Assembly: GCA_023437365.1 (NCBI GenBank) | Contig: JAEZGK010000050.1 | Span: forward strand, 1-55,134 | Length of the DNA stretch: 55,134 bases | Reading direction: 5' to 3' | DNA from: Bacillota bacterium | Lineage (GTDB): Bacteria > Bacillota > Clostridia > Lachnospirales > Lachnospiraceae | In this document: piece after piece, positions 25,809-35,499 of the stretch | How the letters are laid out: each line of letters starts with the position of its first letter | Numbering within the stretch: position 1 is the first letter of the stretch | The notes under the pieces: model-generated | Told to the model about the DNA's origin: nothing | The model's input: only the letters and a program-made list of their open reading frames with translations | Database searches by the model: none | Made by a program: the position numbers and the translations under genes

Positions 25809-26408
25809 ATGGAGAAAGAAAGAGTGCCTCAACCGGGGCAGATCTATCATCATTTTAAGAACAAGCTGTATCAGATTATAACCTTGGGATATGATGCTGA
25901 GACCGGAGAAGCAATGGTAGTTTATCAGGCACTGTACGGAGAATTCAAGACCTATATCCGAAAGCTGGAGAGCTTTCTGAGCGAAGTAGATCATGTAAAA
26001 TATCCGGAGGTGACCCAGAAATATCGTTTTGAACTCAGAAATCTGAAGGAGGATATTCCAAGCGAAGCAATACGTAAGGCTTCAGACAGCCAGCAAGAGA
26101 GCACACAGCCGGAACTAAGCTGTCAGAAGGAAACCGGTAGTCAGACTCCTGAGGTTGCTGCTCCTTTGGCAACGACAGAGGTGAATGGAGTAAATTCGGT
26201 ATTACTTAAGTTTTTGGATGCAGATTCCTTCTATAAGAAGCTTGAGGTAATTACCTCGAACAGGAAGCATATGAATGACCGCATGATTAATGATATGGCA
26301 GTATCATTGGACTGTACTGTGGAGGAAGGTCCGCTGGAGGACAGAATCCAAGGCTTGATTTTCTGCCTTCAGGCACTATGTAGATTCGAAGATAAGAGAT
26401 TACGGTAA
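25809..26408 (+). CDS. DUF1653 domain protein
   Basis: Residues 1-72 of this form (RVPQPGQIYHHFKNKLYQI ... EVTQKYRFEL) match DUF1653, a small beta-rich domain of unknown function. A linker rich in Ser/Gln/Glu follows, and then a helical C-terminal region (residues ~125-199). Three in-frame starts exist at 25764, 25800 and 25809. I chose 25809 because the domain begins there and GAGGG lies about ten bases upstream. The earliest start would give 214 residues. The gene ends at a long bidirectional terminator. Confidence 0.82.
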   Translation: MEKERVPQPGQIYHHFKNKLYQIITLGYDAETGEAMVVYQALYGEFKTYIRKLESFLSEVDHVKYPEVTQKYRFELRNLKEDIPSEAIRKASDSQQESTQPELSCQKETGSQTPEVAAPLATTEVNGVNSVLLKFLDADSFYKKLEVITSNRKHMNDRMINDMAVSLDCTVEEGPLEDRIQGLIFCLQALCRFEDKRLR

Positions 26409-26451
26409 AGCGGGAAGCTTATGATATATATTTAGCCTTATTCATAACATG

Positions 26452-26513
26452 GGAGAAGGAAGGTTTGCAAAGTCAATATCAATAGATATTGCTTTTGCAA
26501 ACCTTCCTTCTCC
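26452..26513. terminator. Long bidirectional terminator
   Basis: A perfect 20-pair outer stem (26452-26471 with 26494-26513) encloses an inner CAATATC/GATATTG stem. It separates the DUF1653 gene from the convergent ABC operon. Confidence 0.85.
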
Positions 26514-26533
26514 TTCATACTAAATAGGATGTT

Positions 26534-27319
26534 CTATTCCAAATTAAGCTTCTTGCTGAAAATGTAATTAGTAACGATATAGAATATAACTGACAATATA
26601 ATATATAGCAAAATTGAAGCCGGGAAGATTATATTTGTTATAGCTGTAACGTTAGAGAAATAATCAGTAAAGAGGTTGCCGGCTACAATCATGACTACTA
26701 CGGACACTACCTGCATAACTACTGTATAGACAATATATGCAACAAAGGAACCTAGTATCTTATGCCCGTTGAATAACTGACCTACAGCGATACAAGTATA
26801 GATGCACAGGATTCCATTTATTGTACCGATCAATGCCATAAGAATAAGCTCTATCCAGAGTAAGGTGGTATTAGCGAGACCAAGTTCATTTCTGAGCTCT
26901 CTCATGAGATCGGCGAAGCCGTCTCGGAAGGCGGCAATGTTCCCGGGAGACGCTACGACTATTCCGATGGAAAGTAAGATGGTTATTACACTAAGTATCG
27001 TCCAAAATGCGGATATAATCAGCTTGGAGTTAATCAGCTGATACGGCTTTACAGGAAGTGTAAACATCAGATATCCTTCATCGGTAACCATATTCTTATA
27101 GAAGCGAATAATAATAATGACGGAGGACACCACTGCGATAGCAACCAAAGCTAAAACATATAGACCGATCACTGTTCCCGGAATAACCCCAAACACTCCT
27201 TCAAAATGTAAGCTGACTACGATACGGGCAGCGATGGTAAATACGATAAGTACCATATAGATAGGAAACAGTAATCTTGCCACTGCTTTCATCTCATGTT
27301 TCATTAATTTTCCTAACAT
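26534..27319 (-). CDS. ABC transporter permease (YtrC/YtrD-like)
   Basis: This is a 261-residue membrane protein with about six hydrophobic segments and a short basic loop after each pair. It begins MLGKLMKHEMKAVARLL, which is typical of ABC-2-like permeases paired with GntR-regulated ATPases. It overlaps the ATPase gene by seven bases, so the two are translationally coupled and form one transporter. The substrate is unknown. Similar YtrA-regulated systems respond to cell-wall antibiotics in Bacillus. Confidence 0.88.
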   Translation of the reverse strand: MLGKLMKHEMKAVARLLFPIYMVLIVFTIAARIVVSLHFEGVFGVIPGTVIGLYVLALVAIAVVSSVIIIIRFYKNMVTDEGYLMFTLPVKPYQLINSKLIISAFWTILSVITILLSIGIVVASPGNIAAFRDGFADLMRELRNELGLANTTLLWIELILMALIGTINGILCIYTCIAVGQLFNGHKILGSFVAYIVYTVVMQVVSVVVMIVAGNLFTDYFSNVTAITNIIFPASILLYIILSVIFYIVTNYIFSKKLNLE

Positions 27320-28011
27320 CTGAATACCTCCCTAAATAATGAATCTACAGATTTTCCTTCCTTGGAACGGATATCCTCTACGGACGAGTGCAGCATAATC
27401 TGCCCATTTTTGATGAATACAACTTCATCAAGCACTTTCTCGATGTCAGAAATCAGATGTGTAGAAATAAGTACGGTTGCCTTCTCATTATAATTTGAAA
27501 TGATTGTATTTAAGATGTAATCCCTGGCCGCAGGGTCTACACCTCCAATTGGCTCATCCAGGCAGTACAGATCCGCATTGCGGCTCATCACCAGGATCAG
27601 CTGAACCTTTTCCTTGGTACCCTTGGATAAGGTCTTCAGACGCTTGGTAGGATTTAATTGCAATCTCTCCAGCATCTCATAAGCTCTCTTTTCATCAAAG
27701 TCTGTATAAAAGTCTTTGAAGAATTCGATGGTTTCTGAAATACGCATCCATTCCGGCAGATAAGTTCTTTCGGGAAGATAGGATACAATTTTCTTGGTTT
27801 CGGATCCGGGCTGCTTGCCGTCAACCAGCAGGCTGCCGTTGGTCGGTACCAGCAGACCGTTTATTAATTTGATCATAGTGGTTTTACCACTTCCGTTAGG
27901 GCCGAGAAGACCGATAATACGTCCACGCTCTAATCTTAAATTTACATTGGAAAGAGCGTCTACGCCGGTGAACTTCTTGGTTAACGAGTTACACTCTAAA
28001 ATTGGATTCAT
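27313..28011 (-). CDS. ABC transporter ATP-binding protein
   Basis: The start is placed at 28011 because GGAGG lies 8 bases upstream. The ATG five codons earlier (28026) overlaps that ribosome binding site and is unlikely. The 232-residue ATPase has Walker A GPNGSGKT at residues 37-44 and Walker B at LYCLDEP (Asp152, Glu153). The signature LSKGTKEK departs from LSGGQ, and the switch is His185. It is encoded between the GntR regulator and the permease, so it powers that permease. Confidence 0.94.
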   Translation of the reverse strand: MNPILECNSLTKKFTGVDALSNVNLRLERGRIIGLLGPNGSGKTTMIKLINGLLVPTNGSLLVDGKQPGSETKKIVSYLPERTYLPEWMRISETIEFFKDFYTDFDEKRAYEMLERLQLNPTKRLKTLSKGTKEKVQLILVMSRNADLYCLDEPIGGVDPAARDYILNTIISNYNEKATVLISTHLISDIEKVLDEVVFIKNGQIMLHSSVEDIRSKEGKSVDSLFREVFRC

Positions 28012-28096
28012 TAAATATACCTCCATTGTACCGTTATACGGTATCCCTAAAATATTCGCTTAATTTAAAAATATACTACTCCCATTCATCCCATGA

Positions 28097-28465
28097 TCAG
28101 CTCTCTGTTTTTACAATCTCCATGACCAAAGCCAGGGTTTCCTGCGGTGTAAATCCATGCTGCTTCATTCGTTCCAGAAATTCCAGAATCTGCTCTCTGG
28201 CAGATTTACCCTTTAAATTCTTAATCATCTCTTCGTCAGAGGTAATAAAGCGTCCACTGGTGCGGTTGGTATAAACAAGTCCGGATCGCTCCAATTCGGA
28301 TAGAGCCTTTTGCATTGTATTCGGGTTTACGGTAGCCTCTGCAGCCAGGTCTCTGACTGAGGGAAGCTTGTCGCCGGGCTTGTAATGGCCGGAAATGATA
28401 TTTGCCTGTATATGTTCAATCAGTTGAATATAGACAGGTCTTTCAGAATCGATTTCCCATTGCAT
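28097..28465 (-). CDS. GntR-family transcriptional regulator, YtrA subfamily
   Basis: This 122-residue protein has a winged helix-turn-helix over residues ~10-75 (GDKLPSVRDLAAEATVNPNTMQKAL). A short helical C-terminal tail of ~45 residues replaces the large ligand domain, the hallmark of the YtrA group. It is the first gene of the operon with the ATPase and permease. A repeated TGTATTA array overlaps its own promoter, so it most likely represses the operon until an inducer or envelope stress relieves it. The ribosome binding site is an AAAGGAG-like stretch. Confidence 0.93.
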   Translation of the reverse strand: MQWEIDSERPVYIQLIEHIQANIISGHYKPGDKLPSVRDLAAEATVNPNTMQKALSELERSGLVYTNRTSGRFITSDEEMIKNLKGKSAREQILEFLERMKQHGFTPQETLALVMEIVKTES

Positions 28466-28508
28466 TCTTACAACTCCTTTCTTTCTTTGCTCTTCGCAGT
28501 AAGTAATG

Positions 28509-28564
28509 TGTTACTGTATTAAGCGGTTAATACAATAATACAGTAATACAAATCGGATGTCAAT
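28509..28564 (-). promoter_or_regulatory. Promoter and operator of the GntR/ABC operon
   Basis: On the minus strand TTGACA (28559-28564) and TATTAT (28536-28541) are 17 bases apart. Overlapping them are three direct TGTATTA repeats at eight-base intervals. A near-perfect inverted repeat GTRTTACTGTATTA (28537-28550 versus 28509-28522) is also present. This is a convincing autorepression site for the adjacent GntR regulator. Confidence 0.82.
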
Positions 28565-28657
28565 AGTCTTTTGCAATAATTTTTCATATTTTTTTCCTTT
28601 TCCATTGAGACGTTATAGTTTATAATAAAAACGATGGTTTTTACTTAGAAGAATATA

Positions 28658-28707
28658 GTGTCAAAAGGTTAGGTGGCTTATGCTGCAAGGATGTGTCCTT
28701 TTGATAC
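28658..28707 (+). repeat. Short relative of the nested inverted-repeat element
   Basis: GTGTCAAAAGG and CCTTTTGATAC are inverted with one mismatch and 28 bases between. The ends share the GTGTCAAAAGG core with the larger elements but lack the ATTAAA flank. Confidence 0.5.
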
Positions 28708-28749
28708 CTAAATCCTGATCAGAGAAATCGCTATAACGGAGGGGAAGCC

Positions 28750-30786
28750 TTGGAGTCGGGTGACAGAATAAAGGTAATCAAAGGAATTGGAGAAAAGACG
28801 GAAAAACTGTTTGAGAAGCTGGGGATTGTGACGGTACAGGATCTGTTGGAGCATTATCCAAGAGGCTACGAGGAATTCGAAAAGCCGGTAATGATCAGCA
28901 CAATCTATGAAGGAGCTGTTCTGGCAATTGAAGCTTCTATCACAGCGACACCGAAGATAAAAAGGATAAGGAATCTGCAAATCGTGAATGCCTCAGTGAA
29001 GGATTCAAGCGGTGCCCTGTTACTTACCTGGTTTAATATGCCTTTTTTACAAAAGACACTTCACTCAGGATATCATTATATCTTCCGTGGTAAGGTAAGC
29101 CGAAAGAACGGAGTCCTGGTGATGGAACAGCCTGGGATCTATCAAAGAGAAAGCTATTATAAGCTGCTTCGTGTTTTGCAGCCGGTTTATCCTTTGACTC
29201 AGGGAATGACCAATACCATGATATCGAAAGCAATCAGGCAAGTACTGTCCGAGCTTACCCTGGCCAAAGATTATATTCCCAAGGCTATCGCAAAGGAATA
29301 TAATTTGATGGACCGTACCAAAGCAATGAGGGAAGTTCATTTCCCAAAGGATAGAGACAGTATGCAAAAAGCCAGACAGCGCCTGGTTTTTGACGAATTC
29401 TTCCTCTATGCCCTGGCAATGCGCAAGCTGAAGGAGCGGAAGGTGATATTACGCTCAGAGTACAGGATGAGGAAGCGACAGGAATGTGACCGTCTGATTG
29501 AGAGCTTTCCCTATTCCCTTACGAAAGCACAGCTGCGTGTCTGGGAGGAGATACAAAGGGATCTTCAGGGAGAATATGTGATGAATCGCCTGATTCAGGG
29601 TGATGTGGGCTCCGGTAAGACAGTGCTTGCCATTTTGGCACTTCTTATGGCGGTAAAGAATGGATATCAGGGCTGCTTTATGGTACCGACTGAGGTCCTG
29701 GCAAAACAGCATTATAAATCCCTGGAAACGGTTGCTGATGACTTTGGCTTTGGGATCTGTCTGTTGGTAGGCTCCATGACGGCGAAGGAGAAGAGGGAAG
29801 CCTATGAACGCATCAGGAGCCATAAAGCGGATATAATAATCGGTACACATGCACTTATTCAGGAAAAGGTAGAATATGACAGACTGGGTCTGGTAATTAC
29901 GGATGAGCAGCACCGCTTCGGCGTAAAGCAAAGAGAAGCATTGATGAATAAAGGGGGAAGCCCTCATGTACTTGTCATGAGTGCAACACCCATTCCGAGA
30001 ACACTCGCAATCATTTTATATGGAGATCTGGATATCTCCATTGTGGACGAACTACCCGCAGAGAGATTACCTATTAAAAATTGTGTGGTGGATACGAATT
30101 ATCGTACGAATGCATATCGTTTTATCACTAAGCAGATCGCGGAAGGCAGACAGACCTATGTAATCTGTCCGATGGTGGAAGAGAGCGAGGAAGTGGAAGC
30201 AGAGAATGTCATCGAATATACCGAGCGTCTAAAGGAAGCGCTTCCGGAAGGTATCCGTGTAGAGTTCCTCCATGGAAAGATGAAACCGAAGGATAAGAAC
30301 GAGGTCATGGAGCGCTTTTTTGATGGCAGGATACAGGTTCTCGTATCGACGACGGTTGTTGAGGTTGGCGTCAATGTACCCAATGCCACAGTGATGATGG
30401 TTGAGAATGCGGAACGCTTCGGTCTTGCACAGCTGCATCAGCTCAGAGGACGAGTCGGACGAGGTGAGCATCAGTCCTATTGTATCTTCGTCTGCGGCAG
30501 CAGCAGTAAGGATGCCTGGGAGCGACTGGAGATATTGAACAAATCCAATGACGGATTTTTTATCGCAGGAGAAGATCTAAAGCTTCGCGGACCCGGTGAT
30601 ATCTTTGGTATCAGACAGAGCGGGGAAATGGATTTCAAATTGGGTGATATCTATCATGACTCATTGGTGCTGAAAGCTGCAGCCGATGCTGTGAAGCTGT
30701 TGAAGACAGAGGAGGTAGACAGGATTTTTGAAGCAAATCCGTATCTGGAGGAAAAAATCCTGCACAGAGGCTCTAATACCCTGTAA
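28750..30786 (+). CDS. recG: ATP-dependent DNA helicase RecG
   Basis: RecG remodels stalled replication forks and Holliday junctions. The 678-residue protein has an N-terminal wedge (OB) domain over residues ~50-160. Two helicase lobes follow, with Walker A GDVGSGKT, the DEQH box (DEQHRFG), SATPIPRT and the RVGRGEHQSYC motif VI. The reading frame opens with TTG preceded by GGAGGGG, and the second residue onward (ESGDRIKVIKGIGEKT) is the usual RecG start. In Bacillus recG lies close to yloV, and the same neighbourhood is kept here apart from the inserted genes. Confidence 0.96.
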   Translation: MESGDRIKVIKGIGEKTEKLFEKLGIVTVQDLLEHYPRGYEEFEKPVMISTIYEGAVLAIEASITATPKIKRIRNLQIVNASVKDSSGALLLTWFNMPFLQKTLHSGYHYIFRGKVSRKNGVLVMEQPGIYQRESYYKLLRVLQPVYPLTQGMTNTMISKAIRQVLSELTLAKDYIPKAIAKEYNLMDRTKAMREVHFPKDRDSMQKARQRLVFDEFFLYALAMRKLKERKVILRSEYRMRKRQECDRLIESFPYSLTKAQLRVWEEIQRDLQGEYVMNRLIQGDVGSGKTVLAILALLMAVKNGYQGCFMVPTEVLAKQHYKSLETVADDFGFGICLLVGSMTAKEKREAYERIRSHKADIIIGTHALIQEKVEYDRLGLVITDEQHRFGVKQREALMNKGGSPHVLVMSATPIPRTLAIILYGDLDISIVDELPAERLPIKNCVVDTNYRTNAYRFITKQIAEGRQTYVICPMVEESEEVEAENVIEYTERLKEALPEGIRVEFLHGKMKPKDKNEVMERFFDGRIQVLVSTTVVEVGVNVPNATVMMVENAERFGLAQLHQLRGRVGRGEHQSYCIFVCGSSSKDAWERLEILNKSNDGFFIAGEDLKLRGPGDIFGIRQSGEMDFKLGDIYHDSLVLKAAADAVKLLKTEEVDRIFEANPYLEEKILHRGSNTL

Positions 30787-30906
30787 TCACGACAGCAACA
30801 GAAGCATTTTCTTAATCTTAAGAATTAATCAGGCACAAAGACTTTCCATCAGATGGATATTGAGCTATACTATAGATGCTTTTATCAATTGTGAGCGAGG
30901 TAAACC

Positions 30907-31881
30907 ATGGAAGCAGCAGTAATTCTAAATCAGAATAGAACGGAACAGGCTAAGCTGTCCTTAGTGATTCCCGTATATCAGGAAGGCAGTCATATTAAGA
31001 ATTCGATTGGTGTGATCGAACAGATCCTAATCGATCACCGGATTCCCTATGAATTTATATTAGTGGACGACGGTTCCGGGGATAATACCTGGCAGCAGTT
31101 AAAGGAACTGTCCATCAGCAATGAGAATATCACTGCGCTTCGTCTGTCTCGTAATTTCGGAAAAGAGGCAGCACTTTGCGCGGGGCTGGATTATGCCTCA
31201 GGTGAGATGGTACTGGTTATGGATAGTGATCTGCAGCATCCTCCGGCCTTAATTCCGGAGATGGTAAGGGCTTGGCGTGAGGAGGGTTATGATGTGGTAG
31301 AGGGGATTAAAAGCTCCAGAGGGAAAGAGAGCTCCTTCTATCGAATCTGTGCGAAATTCTTTTATTACATCATTTATAAAACTGCGGATATAAATTTGGG
31401 ACAGGCATCAGATTTTAAACTGATGGATAGGAAGGTGATTGAGGCCTGGAAGGAGATGCCCGAGCGCGCGACCTTCTTTCGGGGAATGTCGGCCTGGCTG
31501 GGCTTTGAACGTAAACAGATCAGCTTTGATGTAGCGGAGCGCGTGAACGGAAAATCAAAATGGTCCTTGCTTCGTCTGATTAGGCTGGCGGTAAATGCGA
31601 TTACCTCCTACACCTCCATACCGCTGCATTTTATCACGTTGCTGGGTATCTGTCTTTTTATCGGTGCCATCATTCTGGGCATTCAGACCTTATTTATGTA
31701 TTTTTCAGGAAATGCACTGAGTGGCTTCACCACAGTCATCCTGTTGCAGCTGATTATCGGCAGCTCGATAATGATCAGCCTTGGCATGATTGGAATTTAT
31801 CTGACCAAAATTTATAAGGAAGTGAAATCCAGACCGAGATACCTGGTCTCACAATGCATCAAAGGCGGTGAACAGAGATGA
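30907..31881 (+). CDS. Polyprenyl-phosphate glycosyltransferase, GT2 (GtrB/DPM1-like)
   Basis: This 324-residue protein has a cytoplasmic GT-A domain (residues ~17-230) with VIPVYQEGSH, DDGS at 54-57 and the metal-binding DSDLQHPP. Two membrane helices follow at about 237-265 and 275-300. This is the layout of GtrB-like enzymes that load a sugar from a nucleotide donor onto undecaprenyl phosphate. The next gene starts inside its stop codon region (four-base ATGA overlap) and encodes a GT-C-like protein that could use the lipid-linked sugar. The start follows GCGAGGTAA. Confidence 0.92.
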   Translation: MEAAVILNQNRTEQAKLSLVIPVYQEGSHIKNSIGVIEQILIDHRIPYEFILVDDGSGDNTWQQLKELSISNENITALRLSRNFGKEAALCAGLDYASGEMVLVMDSDLQHPPALIPEMVRAWREEGYDVVEGIKSSRGKESSFYRICAKFFYYIIYKTADINLGQASDFKLMDRKVIEAWKEMPERATFFRGMSAWLGFERKQISFDVAERVNGKSKWSLLRLIRLAVNAITSYTSIPLHFITLLGICLFIGAIILGIQTLFMYFSGNALSGFTTVILLQLIIGSSIMISLGMIGIYLTKIYKEVKSRPRYLVSQCIKGGEQR

Positions 31882-33959
31882 TTGGTATCCTCTACCTTTT
31901 ACTTAGCTTTGGACTCGGCTGGGCAATTTGTAGTATCGCTTTTCCTGGGTTGCCTGCCATCACAGGTACGGACTGCCTGAAAAGAAGAATCAATGTCAGC
32001 CCCTATATATTACTTTTTCCGGTCTGGTATGTGATCGGAACGCTGGCTCTGACCTGGGTGGTATATATCCTCGCTTATCTTAACAGGAATGCCAAGGAGC
32101 CATTGCTTTATGCAAATATGATTGCCCTGCCGGTTGCTTTTCTGGTGATTGTATTGTTGTTTTTAATTAAGAAAAGGAAAGGGAATTGGGTATCCCTGCT
32201 TTGTAGAGATAAGCGGACAGTAATCACAGAACTGATCCTTCTGGCCGCGGTTTTATTGTTGGCCTGCATCCTGATGTGGACTACCTTCTATGTGTCTGGA
32301 AATGAACTTGTTATCGGTATTTCCGTATTCAGTGATTTTTCACCGCATGTCGGTATGATTCGATCCTTTTCCCATGGAAATAATTTTCCGACAACATATC
32401 CTCACTACGCAGGAGAAGATATCCGATACCATTTTATGTTTCAGTTTCTGGCGGGCAATCTGGAATATCTTGGTTTGAGAATTGATTATGCCTTCAATAT
32501 ACCGAGTATCCTAAGCTTTGTCAGTGCATTCATGCTTTTGTATCTGTTGGCAGTAAAAATCAGCGGTCGGATCGGAGCCGGACTGCTGTCCTGTCTATTT
32601 TTTGCTTTTCGAAGCTCCAATAGCCTGTTTCACTGGATCTCACAGCTGCCTAAGGGCACCGGTATCCTGAAGGCCTTAATTGCCAATACTGATTTTGTCA
32701 GCAGTACCCCAAATGAAGACTGGGGACTATGGAATCTGAATGTATACTGTAATCAGAGACATCTGGCCTTTGGTCTGACAGTGATGTTTTTTCTGTTGAT
32801 TTTGTTTTTGCCTCATCTTTATGAGATGTTTGAAGCAATCAAATTGTCTCACTTTGATGTTAATAAGGGTAAAAAGAACAGAAGCACCGGACAGAAGCTG
32901 ATTGTAAGGGGAATAGGGACCTTCCGGACATTATTCTTTACAAAAGCCGGATGGGGGATCAGGGAACTCAGAACCTCCATAGCTGCAGGTATCCTGCTCG
33001 GAAGTCTTGGATTTTTTCATGGTGCCGCAGTAATTGGTGTATTGATCATATTATTTGTTATGGCTATTGTTTCTGCCAGAAGGCTCGAACTTCTCATAAC
33101 TGCAGTGATTGCTGTTGCTATCTCAACACTTCAGACGAATTTCTTCATCCATGGCTCGGTGGTATCACCGCAGCTGTTATTCGGCTTTATAGCTGAGAAT
33201 AAGACACTGTTTGGTGCTGCCTCCTATTTGAGTCGTCTGCTGGGTATCCTGCCTTGGGTGCTATTGGCAGCCTTCTGCATTGAGAAGGGTGCGAACAGGT
33301 ACTTAATTGCGGCTTTCAGTGCGCTGCTGTTGTTTGCCTTTACTGTATCCTTGACGGTAGATGTAACGGTCAATCATAAATATATCATGATGAGCTGTAT
33401 TCTGCTTGGCATCTTTGCTGCAGATTTCATTATAAAGATTTTTGACAAGAAAGAGCTTTGGTTTGGGGTTTTGGGAGTGTTTCTGATTTTTCTGCTGACA
33501 GCAACAGGACTCTATGATTTTACTACAGTGATTAAGAAGAATACTCAGCTTGGAGCGATTACCCTGAACCTGGAGCATCCACTGACGAATTGGATTGATG
33601 AGAACAGTACCTCTCAGGATCTCTTCCTGTCGGATGCCTATACTATCAATCAAGCGGTGCTAGGTGGTGCGATGCTCTATGAGGGCTGGCCCTACTATCC
33701 CTGGTCTGCCGGATACGATACAGATTATCGTACGGCTCAGGTGAAGCAGATGTACGAAGCAGATACCCCTGAAGAACTGAACCGTCTGGTGAAAACAAAC
33801 CGGATCAGATTTATTATAGTAGACCGTGATAATCGGTCCAGTGAAGAATATAAGTTGAACGAAGCTACGATTCAGGCTGCCTACGAATGTGTGTATTCCG
33901 AAGGAAAAGGGGAAGAGAAGTATTCTATCTATGATACGGCACGGCCTCTGGTACAATAA
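31878..33959 (+). CDS. Large polytopic membrane protein, GT-C glycosyltransferase-like
   Basis: This 693-residue protein has at least twelve membrane segments and a soluble C-terminal tail (~590-693) with HPLTNWIDENS and a GWPYYPWSAGYD stretch. After the third or fourth helix lies an acidic loop with Asp153 in FSDFSPHVGMIRS. The IRYHFMFQFLAG segment follows. This matches the catalytic-loop layout of GT-C enzymes that take sugars from polyprenyl phosphate on the outer face. The same core (FxD-[FY]...M-[IM]-RS...Y-[HY]-[FY]xxxQ-[FY]) recurs in the DUF2298 protein at 36373. Substrate and acceptor are unknown. It overlaps the GT2 gene by four bases and is followed by glf. Confidence 0.8.
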   Translation: MIGILYLLLSFGLGWAICSIAFPGLPAITGTDCLKRRINVSPYILLFPVWYVIGTLALTWVVYILAYLNRNAKEPLLYANMIALPVAFLVIVLLFLIKKRKGNWVSLLCRDKRTVITELILLAAVLLLACILMWTTFYVSGNELVIGISVFSDFSPHVGMIRSFSHGNNFPTTYPHYAGEDIRYHFMFQFLAGNLEYLGLRIDYAFNIPSILSFVSAFMLLYLLAVKISGRIGAGLLSCLFFAFRSSNSLFHWISQLPKGTGILKALIANTDFVSSTPNEDWGLWNLNVYCNQRHLAFGLTVMFFLLILFLPHLYEMFEAIKLSHFDVNKGKKNRSTGQKLIVRGIGTFRTLFFTKAGWGIRELRTSIAAGILLGSLGFFHGAAVIGVLIILFVMAIVSARRLELLITAVIAVAISTLQTNFFIHGSVVSPQLLFGFIAENKTLFGAASYLSRLLGILPWVLLAAFCIEKGANRYLIAAFSALLLFAFTVSLTVDVTVNHKYIMMSCILLGIFAADFIIKIFDKKELWFGVLGVFLIFLLTATGLYDFTTVIKKNTQLGAITLNLEHPLTNWIDENSTSQDLFLSDAYTINQAVLGGAMLYEGWPYYPWSAGYDTDYRTAQVKQMYEADTPEELNRLVKTNRIRFIIVDRDNRSSEEYKLNEATIQAAYECVYSEGKGEEKYSIYDTARPLVQ

Positions 33960-34019
33960 AAAGGGTGTAGAGGAATAATAGTATTTCTTAATATAAAAGC
34001 TATGTTGGAGGAGAATTAC

Positions 34020-35114
34020 ATGAATTATAAGTATGTGGTAGTTGGAGCAGGTCTGGCTGGACTAACGATGGCTGAGAGGATAGCCAATGTATTGGATGAA
34101 AAGGTCCTTGTCATTGAGAAACGCAGTCATATCGGCGGAAATGTCTATGATTCTTACAATGAGGACGGAATTCTGATACACAATTATGGACCTCATATTT
34201 TTCACACGAATGATAAGGGAGTATATGACTATCTATCGCAGTTTACCAGGTGGAATGATTTTTGGCACAGGGTGCTTACCTATGTGGATGGCAATCTGGT
34301 GCCAATGCCGATAACGGTAGAGACCATCAATCAGCTTTATAATCTGAAGCTGGACTGCTCTCAGGTGGAGGAATTTCTCCGTAAGCAGGCTGTAGATATT
34401 AAGGAGATCAAGACCAGTAAGGATGTGGCCTTAAGCAAGGTGGGTCAGGACATCTATGAGAAGATATTTGAAAGCTATACAAAAAAGCAGTGGGGAATTG
34501 ATCCCGCAGAGCTGGATACCTCAGTGATTTCGAGGATTCCGATCCGCCTGAATCGGGATACCAGATATTTTGCAGACAGATATCAGGGAATGCCGACCCA
34601 TGGCTATACCAAGCTGTGTGAGAAGATGATCGCAAATAAGAACATCAAGCTTCTGCTGAATACGGATTATAGGGAAGTGCTTCAGGATATTACCTATGAT
34701 ACGCTGATTTATACCGGGGCAACGGATGAGTTTTATCATTTCAAGTACGGAGAGCTTGCATACCGGAGCGTGAATTTTGTATTTGAGACCTTGGATACAG
34801 AGAAGTTTCAGGAGGCACCCGTAGTAAATTATCCGAATGACTATGATTATACCAGAATTACAGAGTATAAGCAGCTTACCTGGCAAAAGCATGCGAAAAC
34901 AACCATAGGCAAGGAATTCCCCTGTGCGGAGGGAGAGCCCTATTATCCGTTCCCGACCAAGGAATACAAGGCACTGTTTGCATTATATGAGGAAGAGATG
35001 AAGCAGGAGAAGAATGTAATCTTTATCGGGCGCCTTGCGGAATACCGGTACTATAATATGGACGGGGTAGTCCGCAGAGCATTGGATGTCTTTGAGGACA
35101 GGATCAGGAGATAA
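34020..35114 (+). CDS. glf: UDP-galactopyranose mutase
   Basis: Glf is an FAD-dependent enzyme converting UDP-galactopyranose to UDP-galactofuranose, the donor for Galf-containing surface glycans. The start at 34020 is chosen because GGAGG at 34006-34010 precedes it. An in-frame ATG at 34002 sits on top of that site. The 364-residue protein begins NYKYVVVGAGLAGLTMAERI, an FAD-binding fold, and contains GPHIFHTN, QWGIDPAELD and the C-terminal FIGRLAEYRYYNMD family block. It lies between two GT2/GT-C pairs, implying that galactofuranose is part of the glycan they build. Confidence 0.96.
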   Translation: MNYKYVVVGAGLAGLTMAERIANVLDEKVLVIEKRSHIGGNVYDSYNEDGILIHNYGPHIFHTNDKGVYDYLSQFTRWNDFWHRVLTYVDGNLVPMPITVETINQLYNLKLDCSQVEEFLRKQAVDIKEIKTSKDVALSKVGQDIYEKIFESYTKKQWGIDPAELDTSVISRIPIRLNRDTRYFADRYQGMPTHGYTKLCEKMIANKNIKLLLNTDYREVLQDITYDTLIYTGATDEFYHFKYGELAYRSVNFVFETLDTEKFQEAPVVNYPNDYDYTRITEYKQLTWQKHAKTTIGKEFPCAEGEPYYPFPTKEYKALFALYEEEMKQEKNVIFIGRLAEYRYYNMDGVVRRALDVFEDRIRR

Positions 35115-35193
35115 TACGCGGAGCTATATGGACTACAGTATATAAGAATGCGATATAAACGGTTTCAAAGGGACTACTTCAAGATGTCAATGG

Positions 35194-35313
35194 ATTAAAG
35201 TGTCAAAAAGGTGCTACGCACATTTCCCGATACAATAGATTGATATGCAAGCTAGCTTGCAATAGCAATCTATTGTATCAGGAAAGCACCGCAGGTGCTT
35301 TTGACACTTTAAT
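35194..35313 (+). repeat. Nested inverted-repeat element, copy 2
   Basis: The left end ATTAAAGTGTCAAAAAG and right end CTTTTGACACTTTAAT (35298-35313) are inverted copies. AGCACC-GCA-GGTGCT at 35285-35299 matches the hairpin of copy 1. The interior is a perfect 14-pair stem (35229-35242 with 35266-35279) capped by the 14-base palindrome 35247-35260. Folded, it would be one long branched hairpin. There is no coding capacity. It lies between glf and the next glycosyltransferase gene. Confidence 0.87.
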
Positions 35314-35370
35314 CTTTCTACGCATCAAGCTAATATACCCCTTATGATACCTAGCATATGAAACGCATGA

Positions 35371-35402
35371 AACACAATAACACAATAACACAATAACACA
35401 TT
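35371..35402 (+). repeat. Octanucleotide microsatellite AACACAAT x4
   Basis: Three perfect AACACAAT units and one AACACATT unit follow each other in the glf-GT2 intergenic gap. Slippage-prone repeats upstream of surface-glycan genes can vary in length, but an effect here is untested. Confidence 0.75.
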
Positions 35403-35499
35403 ACACATAGTATACTCATTACATTCGTTACACTGATTAGCTTCACCAGAAATTATTCTGATGAAACAAATTATGACTGTAGTGTTTAATTAATCCTAA

